64,000 bases of DNA from Heterotrichella gracilis (lineage: Eukaryota > Sar > Xanthophyceae > Tribonematales > Xanthonemataceae), in contig JAULBX010000002.1 in NCBI GenBank assembly GCA_032358255.1, positions 744,001 to 808,000 on the forward strand, written 5' to 3'. Positions 28,777 to 38,095 of the stretch are shown in pieces (position 1 is the first letter of the stretch; the number at the start of each line of letters is the position of its first letter). The notes below the pieces were generated by a model that was given only the letters and a program-made list of their open reading frames with translations, made no database searches and was not told the DNA's origin. Position numbers and translations under genes: made by a program.

Positions 28777-30849
28777 TTATTCTTTAACAAATTTCTTTGT
28801 GAACTTACCCGCAGAAGTAGTTAGCTCAATAAAATAAATTCCTTCAGTTAATGTTTCAATATTAATTTGTTCAAGATCGTTTGCAAGATTAGTTATTTCT
28901 CTCCCATGCAGATCAATAATTCTTATTTGCTTTATTTCTTCGTTCGTTCGCAAATACAATTTATCATTCGCTGGATTGGGATAAACTAAAACATTAGCAT
29001 AGTTGGCGTTTTTATTTATCGAAGTAATAACTGAGCCAAAAAAATAATGCCACACATCTTTAAACAAATTATTTCTCTTTGCTGCGGGATAAACCGTTTC
29101 AAAAGGAAATGCAAAATGAACTAATTTTCCTGGAAGAGTTCCCGAAGGAAAAAGCCCTGCGTAACAAATTCCTGCATGATCGTTTAAAGCTGATGTATAT
29201 CTTAAACAGGTTGAACTTCCATTTATATTTGTAATTACATCCGGATAATCTACATTATAGGTGCCATTGCTTCCGTTATCAAAAGTTATCGTATCAATTA
29301 TCGCAAACACAGGTGAAATTTCTTTTGGCGCTGTGTACCAGGTTGAAGCTTGATTATTTGGCGCGTCGCTCACGTAATCTGCTTTTAAAAAATTGTTGTA
29401 AAAGTTTTGATCTGCCGCGCTACCGTTTTGATCGAGGTCCCACCCAATTTCGCTGCCACTCACAAATAAATTGCCACCTTGTTTTAAATAATTAGATACC
29501 GCGGTTTGTTCCGTCGCATTAAATGTCTCGTTAGCTGTACTTTCTTTTCCTAAGATCCAATCTACTGCTTTGTAAGTATTCACATTAAACAAACCATCCT
29601 GTATAGCTTCGTTTGTAGCAGAAGAAAAATAAACACTATTTGTAAATGCACTACCGCCGTGTTGTTTAATAAAATCAAATGTGTTTCCTGTAACCAATCT
29701 ATCAAAACCATTTACTACTAAAAGTGAATCCTGGAAATTACAAGGCACAGCTGCCAGAATTTCTGAAATAGCAGATGTAACCGAATAAGTTGAATTGTAC
29801 GCTGCTATTTTAATATAACAAGGTTGGTTTGCAATAACCGTATTTAGGTTTAAAGCAGTTTTTATAATAGTAAGAGGTGGGCTAAATGAAACGCCATTAT
29901 TACTTGTATAAACTTTATAGTGGGTTACCTGACCATCATTCTTTACTTTAATGTCAATGGTATTATTTCCTTTATTTAAAACGGCTAACGATTTGGGCAC
30001 AGATAAAAATGTAATGGGATTACCATAAGGATACTCGGGTGGATTAATAACACCTTCATCACTTAACAGTGCATTTAATGTTGACTGTAAAATTGCTTTT
30101 ACGGTGGTGGGTGTATTATTGTATATCACATCATTTTGAATTAATCGAATACCATGACTATAATCCATATAGGTATCGCCATGCACATTGCTCATAGGTT
30201 GGATAGGATTTCCGACAGAAGTATGCCAGCCATAAATAACAACACGGTTAGGCGTTGAATAAATTAAATTAGAGATCACCACATCTTTTTTATCGCCGCT
30301 TACTAAAGTACCTAATGAGTATGTCGGAATAAAAGGCGCGCGTTGGTTTTTTACCATACTGTTGTGTTGCGCAAATGCCTGAACGGTTGTCATGGTGCCG
30401 CTTGCAGGAATAGTTAGTGGCGACATAGTTAGCGTTGCCTGAGCGTAAATATCATTTACCATTTTGCGTGTAGGTAAAGTACACCCTATACTATCTGCAA
30501 TTTTTGTAGCCAACATAGGCGACATCGGACATAAAAAATAATCGGCATCAGAACCAACCGCTAAATAATCGGGAATAACATAATAAGTAACGCTTTTGGT
30601 TTGTGCAGCAATAATAGCCGTGCTTGTTACCGGCACTAAGATCCTGTAAAAGTCGGGTACGTTACCCGAAATAACTTCGTTATAAATAGAATTTTCGCGC
30701 GCCGTTAAACTTAATGGTGCTATCACTGCAGTAAATTGACTTCCAGTTAGCATAGTACTTTGTCGTGGCGGCAAAGTCAATGTTTGCGAAAAAGCAAGTT
30801 GCAGTTTCAAAAAAATAAAGAGATAAAAAAAAGTTCTATATAATTTCAT
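28777..30849 (-). CDS. secreted T9SS protein with ThuA-like/xanthan-lyase-type domain
   Basis: 690 residues from ATG 30849, which begins a signal peptide ending near LAFSQ; the frame continues 13 codons upstream without a better start. An N-terminal region of about 270 residues (TYSLGTLVSGDKKDVVISN, YGWHTSVGNPIQP) is of unknown family, followed by a fibronectin-type-III-like part and a Rossmann-like region (VVNGFDRLV..., YLKQGGNLFVSGSEIGWD) similar to domains seen next to xanthan lyases. It ends with a Por sorting domain (VYPNPANDKLYL... to FTKKFVKE). Exported to the surface; enzymatic role unclear. Confidence 0.75.
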   Translation of the reverse strand: MKLYRTFFYLFIFLKLQLAFSQTLTLPPRQSTMLTGSQFTAVIAPLSLTARENSIYNEVISGNVPDFYRILVPVTSTAIIAAQTKSVTYYVIPDYLAVGSDADYFLCPMSPMLATKIADSIGCTLPTRKMVNDIYAQATLTMSPLTIPASGTMTTVQAFAQHNSMVKNQRAPFIPTYSLGTLVSGDKKDVVISNLIYSTPNRVVIYGWHTSVGNPIQPMSNVHGDTYMDYSHGIRLIQNDVIYNNTPTTVKAILQSTLNALLSDEGVINPPEYPYGNPITFLSVPKSLAVLNKGNNTIDIKVKNDGQVTHYKVYTSNNGVSFSPPLTIIKTALNLNTVIANQPCYIKIAAYNSTYSVTSAISEILAAVPCNFQDSLLVVNGFDRLVTGNTFDFIKQHGGSAFTNSVYFSSATNEAIQDGLFNVNTYKAVDWILGKESTANETFNATEQTAVSNYLKQGGNLFVSGSEIGWDLDQNGSAADQNFYNNFLKADYVSDAPNNQASTWYTAPKEISPVFAIIDTITFDNGSNGTYNVDYPDVITNINGSSTCLRYTSALNDHAGICYAGLFPSGTLPGKLVHFAFPFETVYPAAKRNNLFKDVWHYFFGSVITSINKNANYANVLVYPNPANDKLYLRTNEEIKQIRIIDLHGREITNLANDLEQINIETLTEGIYFIELTTSAGKFTKKFVKE

Positions 30850-31049
30850 TTTTAAATTAAAGTCTAAAAGTAACCTTTCTATTATCAACCGACGAAGATC
30901 CTTTTTATTAAAACAATTTAGAAATTCGCTTTATTTTTGGATGAAATATGGTGATAATTTTGATTTATTGTTTACAAATTGCCTTATCTTTTCCTAATAC
31001 CAACGATTTTGCTATTTTTGTACCCTGGTTTTGCATAAAAAACCATATC

Positions 31050-31121
31050 GGCACCGTAGTTCAATGGATAGAATAGAAGTTTCCTAAACTTTAGATGCAG
31101 GTTCGATTCCTGCCGGAGCCA
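31050..31121 (+). tRNA. tRNA-Arg (CCU)
   Basis: Acceptor GGCACCG/CGGAGCC (one A-A mismatch), D stem GTTC/GAAT, anticodon stem GAAGT/ACTTT with loop TTCCTAA (CCU), T arm GCAGG-TTCGATT-CCTGC, discriminator A. A normal, single, plus-strand housekeeping-type tRNA, unlike the minus-strand array. I found no direct repeat of its 3' end elsewhere in the window. Confidence 0.93.
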
Positions 31122-31133
31122 CAAATTTTTTGA

Positions 31134-31499
31134 TCACACTTTTTTAGAATCAACAATTCTTAAAATCGTGCAATTAGTTATACCTGTATTCCAAATTGGC
31201 GTAGTTCTATTCCAATAAAAGAAATGAATTGTTGATTTAGTGCCTTCTATGATTTTTTTATTTAACCAAGCAAGAGGTCTTTCCTTAGTGTATAAGATTA
31301 TATAATCACCTGCTTTTACTTGTTTAGCCGAAAACCTGAAAGTATATCGGCCAATGTCTTCTAAATTTCCGCTTCCATTGAAGTCGGTATCAACTACTAA
31401 ATAGTGACCAATATTCAAATTTTCGAATACTTTAAAAATGATCTTTTCTTCTTTGATGTTATTTTTATCTTCCGCATTCTGAATTTGAATTTCCATTGT
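31134..31499 (-). CDS. hypothetical protein
   Basis: 121 residues from ATG 31499 (six codons inside the longest frame). Mostly beta-strand prediction by eye, with GRYTFRFSAKQVKAGDYIILYTKERPLAWLNKK in the middle and a hydrophobic C-terminus. No signal peptide or known motif recognised. Its stop lies 13 bases from the tRNA-Arg 3' end, convergent. Confidence 0.6.
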   Translation of the reverse strand, partial: TMEIQIQNAEDKNNIKEEKIIFKVFENLNIGHYLVVDTDFNGSGNLEDIGRYTFRFSAKQVKAGDYIILYTKERPLAWLNKKIIEGTKSTIHFFYWNRTTPIWNTGITNCTILRIVDSKKV

Positions 31500-31574
31500 C
31501 AAATTTTTTGTGATCAAACAAATTTTTGTTTAGTTTTTTTAGTTCATCATTATAGTTTACTCCTTATTACGATT

Positions 31575-32018
31575 CTATATTTTATTATTATATTTTTCCG
31601 GATTATCTTTAATTGATTTTGAAATGTATACACTACATATGTGCAACTTATGTTTGATAAATATAAGCTCCATTTTTCCGAATTGCTTTTTAAAATAGTA
31701 GGCATTTCCTTCATCTTTAAGATTCAATGCCTCTAACTCGATCCCATTAATTTTAAAGCTACATTTATAATCATTTTCAGGAAAAAACTCCACCTCGTCT
31801 AACCTTCTGAATTGTATTACAAATGTTTCAAATGTTTTATCCCTTTCCGAATATGCAAACAAGCCCAACTTATCCCATGTATAAATAGCATTTGTTTCGG
31901 TTTCGGATACCCTGCATTCCCCAAGAAGGGTTTTTAATTTATGGATTCCAATCGGAATATCAAACTTTCTTTTATTTATTATCAGTCCTGCTTCTGAAAC
32001 ATTTATTTCAATATACAT
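31575..32018 (-). CDS. hypothetical protein, DUF7738-like
   Basis: 147 residues, cytoplasmic by appearance. GIHKLKTLLGECRVSE, a central YTWDKLGLFAYSE and repeated short strands recall the family I know as DUF7738 (small proteins found near effector or immunity-like genes). Function unknown. It is upstream of and co-oriented with the 121-residue protein. Confidence 0.6.
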   Translation of the reverse strand: MYIEINVSEAGLIINKRKFDIPIGIHKLKTLLGECRVSETETNAIYTWDKLGLFAYSERDKTFETFVIQFRRLDEVEFFPENDYKCSFKINGIELEALNLKDEGNAYYFKKQFGKMELIFIKHKLHICSVYISKSIKDNPEKYNNKI

Positions 32019-32040
32019 TTCAAAGATTTAATTTTCGTTA

Positions 32041-32183
32041 CGTACAATTTTTAACAAAAGGCATAGAATTTATTGGCAATTCTCTTATTATATATTTATA
32101 TACTCTATTTAGAGTGTCGTATTTTTTTGAGCACACACAGAAAAAGATAGAATGCTAAAAATAAACAGAACTAATAGTTTCAT
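32041..32183 (-). pseudogene. frameshifted small secreted protein remnant
   Basis: ATG at 32183 opens a good signal peptide (about 18 residues), but the frame stops after 24 codons at 32109. A one-base shift at the seven-T run (32122-32128, plus strand) would continue to a stop near 32041. It is either a decayed or phase-variable gene or a sequencing indel. Confidence 0.4.
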
Positions 32184-32194
32184 ATTCTTTTCTA

Positions 32195-32500
32195 ATTAAT
32201 GTTCTCGCAAGGAACAACTATAATATCTCTTGGCAAATACATAACAGTTTCACCATGATTTTCGCCTCCCATGTAGTCTTCTTTAACATTAGAACTTCCG
32301 ATACCACGCTCGCCCTTACTGTTTTTACAGCGACACAAACACTCAATTTTATACAGAGTGGTATATCCAAGTCGTTTTTATCTACAATCCAAGTAGCGTA
32401 TGTAATGTTAACTTTAGTAACTGTAAAGCCTTAAAATGACTTTTCATGTTTTTTTACCATATCTTCGATTTTTACATTGCCTTATTAAGTTCCAGTTCCA
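32195..32500 (-). pseudogene. decayed copy of the C-terminal half of the gene at 33525-34409
   Basis: Plus-strand stretches from 32205 to about 32470 match the 3' part of 33525-34409 base for base over long runs (for example catgtagtcttctttaacat versus aatgtaatcttctttaacat, and the cgacacaaacact/acacaaacactt region) but contain stops and frameshifts. It is a dead paralogue fragment. Confidence 0.7.
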
Positions 32501-32634
32501 AAACAACTTCCAGCCCACCGTAAGGTTTGAGCAAAATTAATTGTTGTATAAATTATAAATACAAGCATAAACATGCATTTATAATTTTTATTTTTTGACA
32601 TATAATTCTTTATATAATAGAATTTTATACTTTT

Positions 32635-33504
32635 TTATTTGATTTTATCACATAAAATTTGTTGCTGCGCCTCAGCAGCTTTTAAAAAATAAGAACTGCC
32701 GTATTTACCCTCAGCATAATCTTGGTAAAGCGCTAATTCAATAAGCACACATGTTCCATCTGGTTTTGTTGCTGCAACAGTGCTTGCTATTTGTCTATCA
32801 ATAATTACGGATGTAACCTCGTTTCTATGAATACTCCATTCAATTGAACGCAAATACTGCTTTATAAATTTATACCCGGCATACTCTTTGGTGAAATAAT
32901 CCTTAAACCACTTTTCCCACTCGGGGTTTGAAGACAAAGCTTTAGGCGGTTCTACTTTTGCCAGTTTATCTGCCTTATTTTTTTGCTCAATGGCCTTTAA
33001 ATCTCCCTGATCTCCTAATTCACTAACAATGGTCTTTATCTCTTCGCTCGTCTGACCTATAATTGAATTTGATGGATAAAGTTGTTTGCATTTTTCAATA
33101 AAGGCTTCAAAACCTTTAATTTTGAAATAGTACTCAGCCATTAAACACTTATCGGTTGCATTCAATACTGAACTTTTGTATGCGTTGGCATCATATATAT
33201 TACTTTTGCAGGTATTCGCGGTTTGTTTTTCGGCATTTTTGATTTTCTTGTAGCTTTTGCTGCCACTCTGAAAATCATTCCATAGTTTTTCAAAACTTGT
33301 GTTTGATTGAGCATATTTTTTTTCAGCAGTTTTAAGACAAGCCGATGGTTCAACAACGTCATTTAAATTTCCCGCTGACGGTGCAGTAAAATACTTAAAG
33401 AAATCCCATGTACGTTTTGTTGAATCTTGTGGCAATATAATATCTTTTTGTGCCATAGTTATCATAGTAACTAAGCTCAAAGTAATTACAGTTAAATTTT
33501 TCAT
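32635..33504 (-). CDS. secreted hypothetical protein with shared C-terminal domain (paralogue family, member 1)
   Basis: 289 residues from ATG 33504, starting a signal peptide that ends near ITMAQ. The body is helical and Lys-rich. The last 75 residues (from YLRSIEWSIHRNEVTSVI through ATKPDGTCVLIEL to AQQQILCDKIK) follow a pattern shared with three neighbours: a W-x-V/I start, an alternating strand, a K-x-x-G-x-C centre and a final Cys near the C-terminus. Function unknown. It starts 21 bases inside the end of the next gene's stop region and is co-oriented with it. Confidence 0.7.
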   Translation of the reverse strand: MKNLTVITLSLVTMITMAQKDIILPQDSTKRTWDFFKYFTAPSAGNLNDVVEPSACLKTAEKKYAQSNTSFEKLWNDFQSGSKSYKKIKNAEKQTANTCKSNIYDANAYKSSVLNATDKCLMAEYYFKIKGFEAFIEKCKQLYPSNSIIGQTSEEIKTIVSELGDQGDLKAIEQKNKADKLAKVEPPKALSSNPEWEKWFKDYFTKEYAGYKFIKQYLRSIEWSIHRNEVTSVIIDRQIASTVAATKPDGTCVLIELALYQDYAEGKYGSSYFLKAAEAQQQILCDKIK

Positions 33505-33524
33505 TTTTACTTTAGCTAAAATCA

Positions 33525-34409
33525 CTATTTAATATTGTCACAAGGAACAGTTATCGGATCAGAGGGCAGATATGAATAAGCTTGGCCATAGTTTCCCCCA
33601 CCAATGTAATCTTCTTTAACATTACTGCTGCCAATACCACACTCACCCTTAGCATTTTTTACAGCCACACAAACACTTAATTTCCTGCACACTGGTATAT
33701 CTAATTCATTCTTATCTACAACCCATGTTTTATAGGTGATATTTACTTTTGTGACCGTAAATTCTTTAAAAACTGCTTCATATTCTTTTTTCACCATCGC
33801 TTCTATTTTTGCATTACTTTGGGCGGCAGGAATCATCTTCATGTTTTTAGCCTGTTCTTTTTGATTTGAGGTCATTTTATTCATAAATTCATCCCTGCTC
33901 TTATAAAGCGTAATTGCATTTTTCACACTTTCCAATTTATCTTTTAGTTCTTGCGTTTCCGGGTAAATCCGACTTACACCTTCCAGATAGCCTTTATATA
34001 TATACAGGTTTTGTAAATAATATACACTTCCTAATGAGTTTCCGGTTTTGTATTCTGACGCTACTTTAGAAATTTCAGAATCAACCCCTTTAGCTTTTGA
34101 TAAAGTGCTGTTATAATGACTTTTTAAAATAGCGGGAGATGGATTGGATGCCAAAAATTTTGTAACTTCATCACCGTACTCTTTTATAACCGCATCACTT
34201 TTGGCAATTGCTTCCTGAAACGCTTTAATACTTGTTACATTATCCCCACTAACTTGTAACTCTGCTCGTTTGAAAATAAATGGGTCATCAATAATTCCTT
34301 TCGCATTTTTACTTCCATTCATAATTTGGTCTCTTGTTGGGCGTGTTTGAGCGATTATGTTATTGGTAGATAAGGCTACGATACTTAAAGCAAATACTAT
34401 TTTTTTCAT
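33525..34409 (-). CDS. secreted hypothetical protein with shared C-terminal domain (member 2)
   Basis: 294 residues with a signal peptide ending near NNIIAQ. A long helical central part (coiled-coil-like, about 60-200) is followed by the shared domain: KTWVVDKNELDIPVCRKLSVCVAVKNAKGECGIG, then VKEDYIGGGNYGQAYS and a final VPCDNIK. Four cysteines in this domain suggest disulfides outside the cell. A decayed duplicate of its 3' half lies at 32195-32500. Confidence 0.7.
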   Translation of the reverse strand: MKKIVFALSIVALSTNNIIAQTRPTRDQIMNGSKNAKGIIDDPFIFKRAELQVSGDNVTSIKAFQEAIAKSDAVIKEYGDEVTKFLASNPSPAILKSHYNSTLSKAKGVDSEISKVASEYKTGNSLGSVYYLQNLYIYKGYLEGVSRIYPETQELKDKLESVKNAITLYKSRDEFMNKMTSNQKEQAKNMKMIPAAQSNAKIEAMVKKEYEAVFKEFTVTKVNITYKTWVVDKNELDIPVCRKLSVCVAVKNAKGECGIGSSNVKEDYIGGGNYGQAYSYLPSDPITVPCDNIK

Positions 34410-34418
34410 GTTTTTTTC

Positions 34419-34523
34419 TCACTTGTTATTTTTATTTTCTTTCTTTTTTTTAAAACTAATTACTGCTATCATTACTGGTATAATGGAACATATAACTATT
34501 ATAATTAAATATGAATCATCCAT
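34419..34523 (-). CDS. small single-pass membrane protein
   Basis: 34 codons: ATG at 34523, TGA ending at 34419. An Asp-Asp start is followed by about 20 hydrophobic residues (LIIIVICSIIPVMIAVISF) and a Lys-rich tail, a clear membrane-anchor layout. It fits between two genes of the same strand without overlap. No family known. Confidence 0.45.
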   Translation of the reverse strand: MDDSYLIIIVICSIIPVMIAVISFKKKKENKNNK

Positions 34524-34539
34524 AATCTTTTTATATGTT

Positions 34540-34956
34540 TTATTTACATAAATAAACTGGTCCTTTGCTTCCGGCAGTATGTGTATAAATAACGCCACCG
34601 TTTATTAATCGTACTTTATCTCCTGGCTTCATCGAAATTTCTGTACTACTTCCACCAGAGAGGTAATTGTTTTGAACCCCGGACGGATCAACCGCAAAAT
34701 CAACTTTATCACCACATTCGTTAACTATTTTTACATAGTCTGACTGGTTTTCGATTTCAATATTGGTATTATCAGTACTTGCATCGGCAGTTGTTGAACT
34801 GCCTGAAGATTGCGAATTTTCTCTTTGTAACTCCTCCGTAATCGTACTATCCTGATTTGAATTATCAGTTGTATCTGTATTACCATTTCCTGAATTTGTA
34901 CAAGAAAAAATTAACAAAATAAGTACTAAAAATGCGCTTAGCTTAGGTAATTTCAT
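34540..34956 (-). CDS. small lipoprotein with YTH...YLC C-terminal module
   Basis: 138 residues; signal peptide with lipobox LIFSC (Cys about residue 19), then a Ser/Thr/Asn/Asp-rich linker of about 50 residues and a compact C-terminal module (VNECGDKVDFAV..., KPGDKVRLINGGVIYTHTAG, GPVYLCK). The same module closes the protein at 58190-58906, so it is a mobile extracytoplasmic domain. Function unknown. Confidence 0.7.
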   Translation of the reverse strand: MKLPKLSAFLVLILLIFSCTNSGNGNTDTTDNSNQDSTITEELQRENSQSSGSSTTADASTDNTNIEIENQSDYVKIVNECGDKVDFAVDPSGVQNNYLSGGSSTEISMKPGDKVRLINGGVIYTHTAGSKGPVYLCK

Positions 34957-34967
34957 GTTTTAAAATT

Positions 34968-36326
34968 TTAAATATTTTCTTCGGCAATGTATTTACTCGT
35001 GTATGAATATAATATCGGTTGAGCAAAACGCTCCCCAATTTGTTCTTGCCTTATTGTGGCTGTATATAACATACACAAACCATTTTCTTTTTTTGTAGCA
35101 ATAGCTGCAGCAAAAACACGCCCAATAATAAAATCGGTGTTTCTTTCAAGGCGCCAATCAAAATCCAGTAAGTTTACTTTTAGAACCGCCTCATTCCATC
35201 CGCGGCTTTCCAATGCAATTTTCGCCAATTGTTCCATTTCAGCGTTTTCTGTTTTAGCTTTAGGCATAAATACTTTTTTGGCATTTTTAATGGTATTTTC
35301 AAGTACTAAATTTCTGTAATTATCTATATCACCTAGCTTATCTACAATACTTTGGTGTATTTTTGCCACAGCATTTAATTCGGCATTATCAGTTAGCCTT
35401 GAGGCATTAATAATTCTGTAGGCGTCCACCATTCTATCAAAATAGAAATCAACAACAAAATCCGTTTTCTCCTGAACTTCGGAAAGCCTCGTGCGTGCAT
35501 CTTTAAGTGAATTGTTTTTAATAAAATTTATTAGAAAACTGGTTTCTGCAGATGATTTGTGTTCTGCAACACTATTTGCACCTTGCTCTCTTCCTGCTGA
35601 ATTTGAAATCTCTAATTTATGCGGGCCGTATTTTGCAAGGTATTTTTCGGCTCTTAATGGATACGAGCTTAAAATAGATTGTAATTTGTTAATTCCATCC
35701 TGCGACCATATGTAATCAGGTAAATAAGGATCACCGTTTGGATTGTGTGAACCATAAATAAAATCTTCGTGCTCATAATCTCTCCAGGTTAAATAAGGTA
35801 AGTAAATTGTCTCTTCTAACTCCTTTAATTGTTCCTTAGCATTTTTATGATCAGAAGAGGCCTCTTTCAATTTTGCGCGTAAACTGTTTTCGAAATCTTT
35901 TACTTTATTTTCTAATTCGGTAATATTGTGCTTTGGATAATTTTTCTTGAAAATAGCAATGTCGCGTAAAATTGGCTTTGTTGAGCCTTCTATAGTTAAA
36001 TCTATATTATCTGTATTTAATTTAGTTTCAGTCAAGTACTTTGATAAACCATTCAGGCTAATGTTTAAAGCGGCTAAATTTTTATCCAGGGCTTTATTTC
36101 CGTCCTGGCTGGTAATTGTAATTTTATATTTTTCGATTTCTGCTTCCAAAATGGATACATCGTAATTAGGCTCAATCTTCTTGATGTTTTTTAGGTTTAG
36201 CTCCATCTGAGACAACTGACTTTTATAGGATGCTGATTTTGAAGTTGGATCAATTTCTGCAATCTTTTCAAGTGCCTTTTGAAATGTGCGGTAATAGGTA
36301 ATAGCTGCCCTGTTGGTTGGTTCCAT
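34968..36326 (-). CDS. hypothetical protein, coiled-coil, with shared C-terminal domain (member 3)
   Basis: 452 residues without a signal peptide. The first 180 residues are helical and coiled-coil-like; the middle contains a WRDYEHEDFIYGSHNPNGDPYLPDYIWSQ segment. The end (from VNLLDFDWRLERNTDFIIGR, ATKKENGLCMLYTATIRQEQIGE) fits the domain shared by the neighbours, although the final Cys is missing. It may act inside the cell or be exported another way. Confidence 0.65.
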   Translation of the reverse strand: MEPTNRAAITYYRTFQKALEKIAEIDPTSKSASYKSQLSQMELNLKNIKKIEPNYDVSILEAEIEKYKITITSQDGNKALDKNLAALNISLNGLSKYLTETKLNTDNIDLTIEGSTKPILRDIAIFKKNYPKHNITELENKVKDFENSLRAKLKEASSDHKNAKEQLKELEETIYLPYLTWRDYEHEDFIYGSHNPNGDPYLPDYIWSQDGINKLQSILSSYPLRAEKYLAKYGPHKLEISNSAGREQGANSVAEHKSSAETSFLINFIKNNSLKDARTRLSEVQEKTDFVVDFYFDRMVDAYRIINASRLTDNAELNAVAKIHQSIVDKLGDIDNYRNLVLENTIKNAKKVFMPKAKTENAEMEQLAKIALESRGWNEAVLKVNLLDFDWRLERNTDFIIGRVFAAAIATKKENGLCMLYTATIRQEQIGERFAQPILYSYTSKYIAEENI

Positions 36327-36335
36327 ATTATTTTA

Positions 36336-36473
36336 TTATTTATATCTTCCTAATAGTTTAGATAAAAAAACCGTTAATGACTTTAATAATACATTACCTA
36401 CTTGCCTTATGGCACTTACTTTTACTTGGTTTATAGCACGCTTGGCTTGAGATTCTTTTTGTGGTTTTTCCAT
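36336..36473 (-). CDS. small basic protein (45 residues)
   Basis: ATG at 36473, TAA at 36336. A basic, amphipathic sequence: a Lys/Gln-rich start, then a helix-like stretch (VLLKSLTVFLSKLLGRYK) at the end. It starts 4 bases after the stop of the gene at 36478-37851 and ends 10 bases before the next ATG, so it fills the gap neatly. Function unknown. Confidence 0.5.
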   Translation of the reverse strand: MEKPQKESQAKRAINQVKVSAIRQVGNVLLKSLTVFLSKLLGRYK

Positions 36474-36477
36474 ATTT

Positions 36478-37851
36478 TTATTTTACTAGATCACACGAAA
36501 TTTCTTTTTTATCCGGTGCGCCCACTACTTTTGGCATTCCATACATTTTGGAAGATGAATTGTACACCTTTCTTATTTTTCTAAAATCTTCATAGCATTT
36601 TCCATCTTTCCCTTTTAAAACAAAATATGCATCGGTTTGCTGATAATCTAATTCACCTGTCTTTGTTTTATAAACTGTCCAGTTATTTCCTGCCACACTA
36701 ACCTTTTTAACTTCTCCTTCATCGTATTGCGGATTTGCAGTTTTAAATTTATTATAAGCTTCTATGGCCTCATTTTCTAAAACGGCGTTTTTATACTTTG
36801 TGTCAGTTAATTTTATAGATTTTAGCTGAGCATTGTTTATTTGAGTATGGTATTCTGAAATAGTATTTTGATATTTTGAAATATTATAAATAAACTGATT
36901 TGAATTATCTGAATATTTAATTGCAATTTCCGAGTTTTTGTGTAAGCCATAATTTTTAATAAATACTCCCAATCGCGCTACCGATCTTGAATTGTATTCT
37001 TTTAACCCCGGTAAAAGTTGAATCTTATACCATCCGTTTTCTGGTTTGGGATTTCCGTTATTACTCTCAGCTATATCGTCTTTTGTTAACGTACCAGCCT
37101 CTTTACCATCAATGTAAATTTTACATAAATGAAGTGCTAATTCTCCTGTATAATAAATATAAACACCGTTATCAGTAACATCTGAAGCGAACTTATCTTT
37201 ACCTCTTTTACAATCGGTTTCGTTACTTATGTCCGATAATCGTATTTGCTTGTAATAATTTAATTGATCGGCGCAACCAATAGTTTTAGTTTTAATAAGT
37301 GCCTGAGTATATTCATTCTTTTTAATTTCTACTTTTTTTAAAAGATCGTCTAAATTGTTTGTGCCTGCATAGGCTTTTCTAACACTATTAATTGCAATAA
37401 ATGTATTTTTAAACCAAAAAAACTCCTGGTCTGTTACTTCATAAACCTCACTATAAGAGGTTTTTAATTTTTCATTTATTTTTGGAATAACAAAATTCTC
37501 AAAATCCGAATTAAACTTTGAAAAGACAGACATGTAATTTTCGGCTACGCTTTTATTTTCTGTATATTTTTTTAAGTTTTTCTCAACGTAATCATAAATT
37601 TGTTTGGCAGAATCTGAATTAAGTAGTGAAGCCACTTTTTCTTTTTTTAAAGCTGCTTCATTATCTGATAAGTCGGATTTAATGAGTGTTTCGTAGTAGT
37701 TGATATAATTTTTAAGTATGTCTGCATTGTACCTTACATTTTCTTCTTTCCCCGATTTAGTGTTTATTTTATTAAGTAAGCCGCCAATTTGTGCTGCAAC
37801 GTAATTGCTTACGAAGACACAAATTAAAATAACAAAAACAGTCTTTTTCAT
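36478..37851 (-). CDS. secreted hypothetical protein with shared C-terminal domain (member 4)
   Basis: 457 residues with a signal peptide ending near YVAAQ. A long helical N-terminal part and a beta-rich middle (GVYIYYTGELALHLCKIYIDGKEAGTL) are followed by the shared C-terminal domain (VAGNNWTVYKTKTGELDYQQ, LKGKDGKCYEDFRKIRKVY, final ISCDLVK). It is the first gene of the co-oriented cluster 31134-37851. Function unknown; Cys pairs and export suggest a surface or periplasmic role. Confidence 0.7.
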   Translation of the reverse strand: MKKTVFVILICVFVSNYVAAQIGGLLNKINTKSGKEENVRYNADILKNYINYYETLIKSDLSDNEAALKKEKVASLLNSDSAKQIYDYVEKNLKKYTENKSVAENYMSVFSKFNSDFENFVIPKINEKLKTSYSEVYEVTDQEFFWFKNTFIAINSVRKAYAGTNNLDDLLKKVEIKKNEYTQALIKTKTIGCADQLNYYKQIRLSDISNETDCKRGKDKFASDVTDNGVYIYYTGELALHLCKIYIDGKEAGTLTKDDIAESNNGNPKPENGWYKIQLLPGLKEYNSRSVARLGVFIKNYGLHKNSEIAIKYSDNSNQFIYNISKYQNTISEYHTQINNAQLKSIKLTDTKYKNAVLENEAIEAYNKFKTANPQYDEGEVKKVSVAGNNWTVYKTKTGELDYQQTDAYFVLKGKDGKCYEDFRKIRKVYNSSSKMYGMPKVVGAPDKKEISCDLVK

Positions 37852-38095
37852 TTTTTTGTGTAAAGATCACCTGAAAACAAATGAATAAATCAGCGTTTAA
37901 ATAAACGCATTCAATATCTTAAAACTTGAACTTAATAATTAAAAATTCGTTAAAGTAGGGGCGTTTAATATACAATAGCATTAAAATTTTGCAAAATAAA
38001 TGCGTTTTTTAATTGAATGCCATCACCTATACATTCAATAAATAGGAGTGATAATAAATATGGAATTTTACTTACGAATATAAATTCTAAATTTT

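Noticed and set aside
31050-31121. tRNA-Arg(CCU) as integration site of the island
   Set aside because: No integrase and no direct repeat of its 3' end found in the window; only the generic T-arm sequence recurs in other tRNAs.
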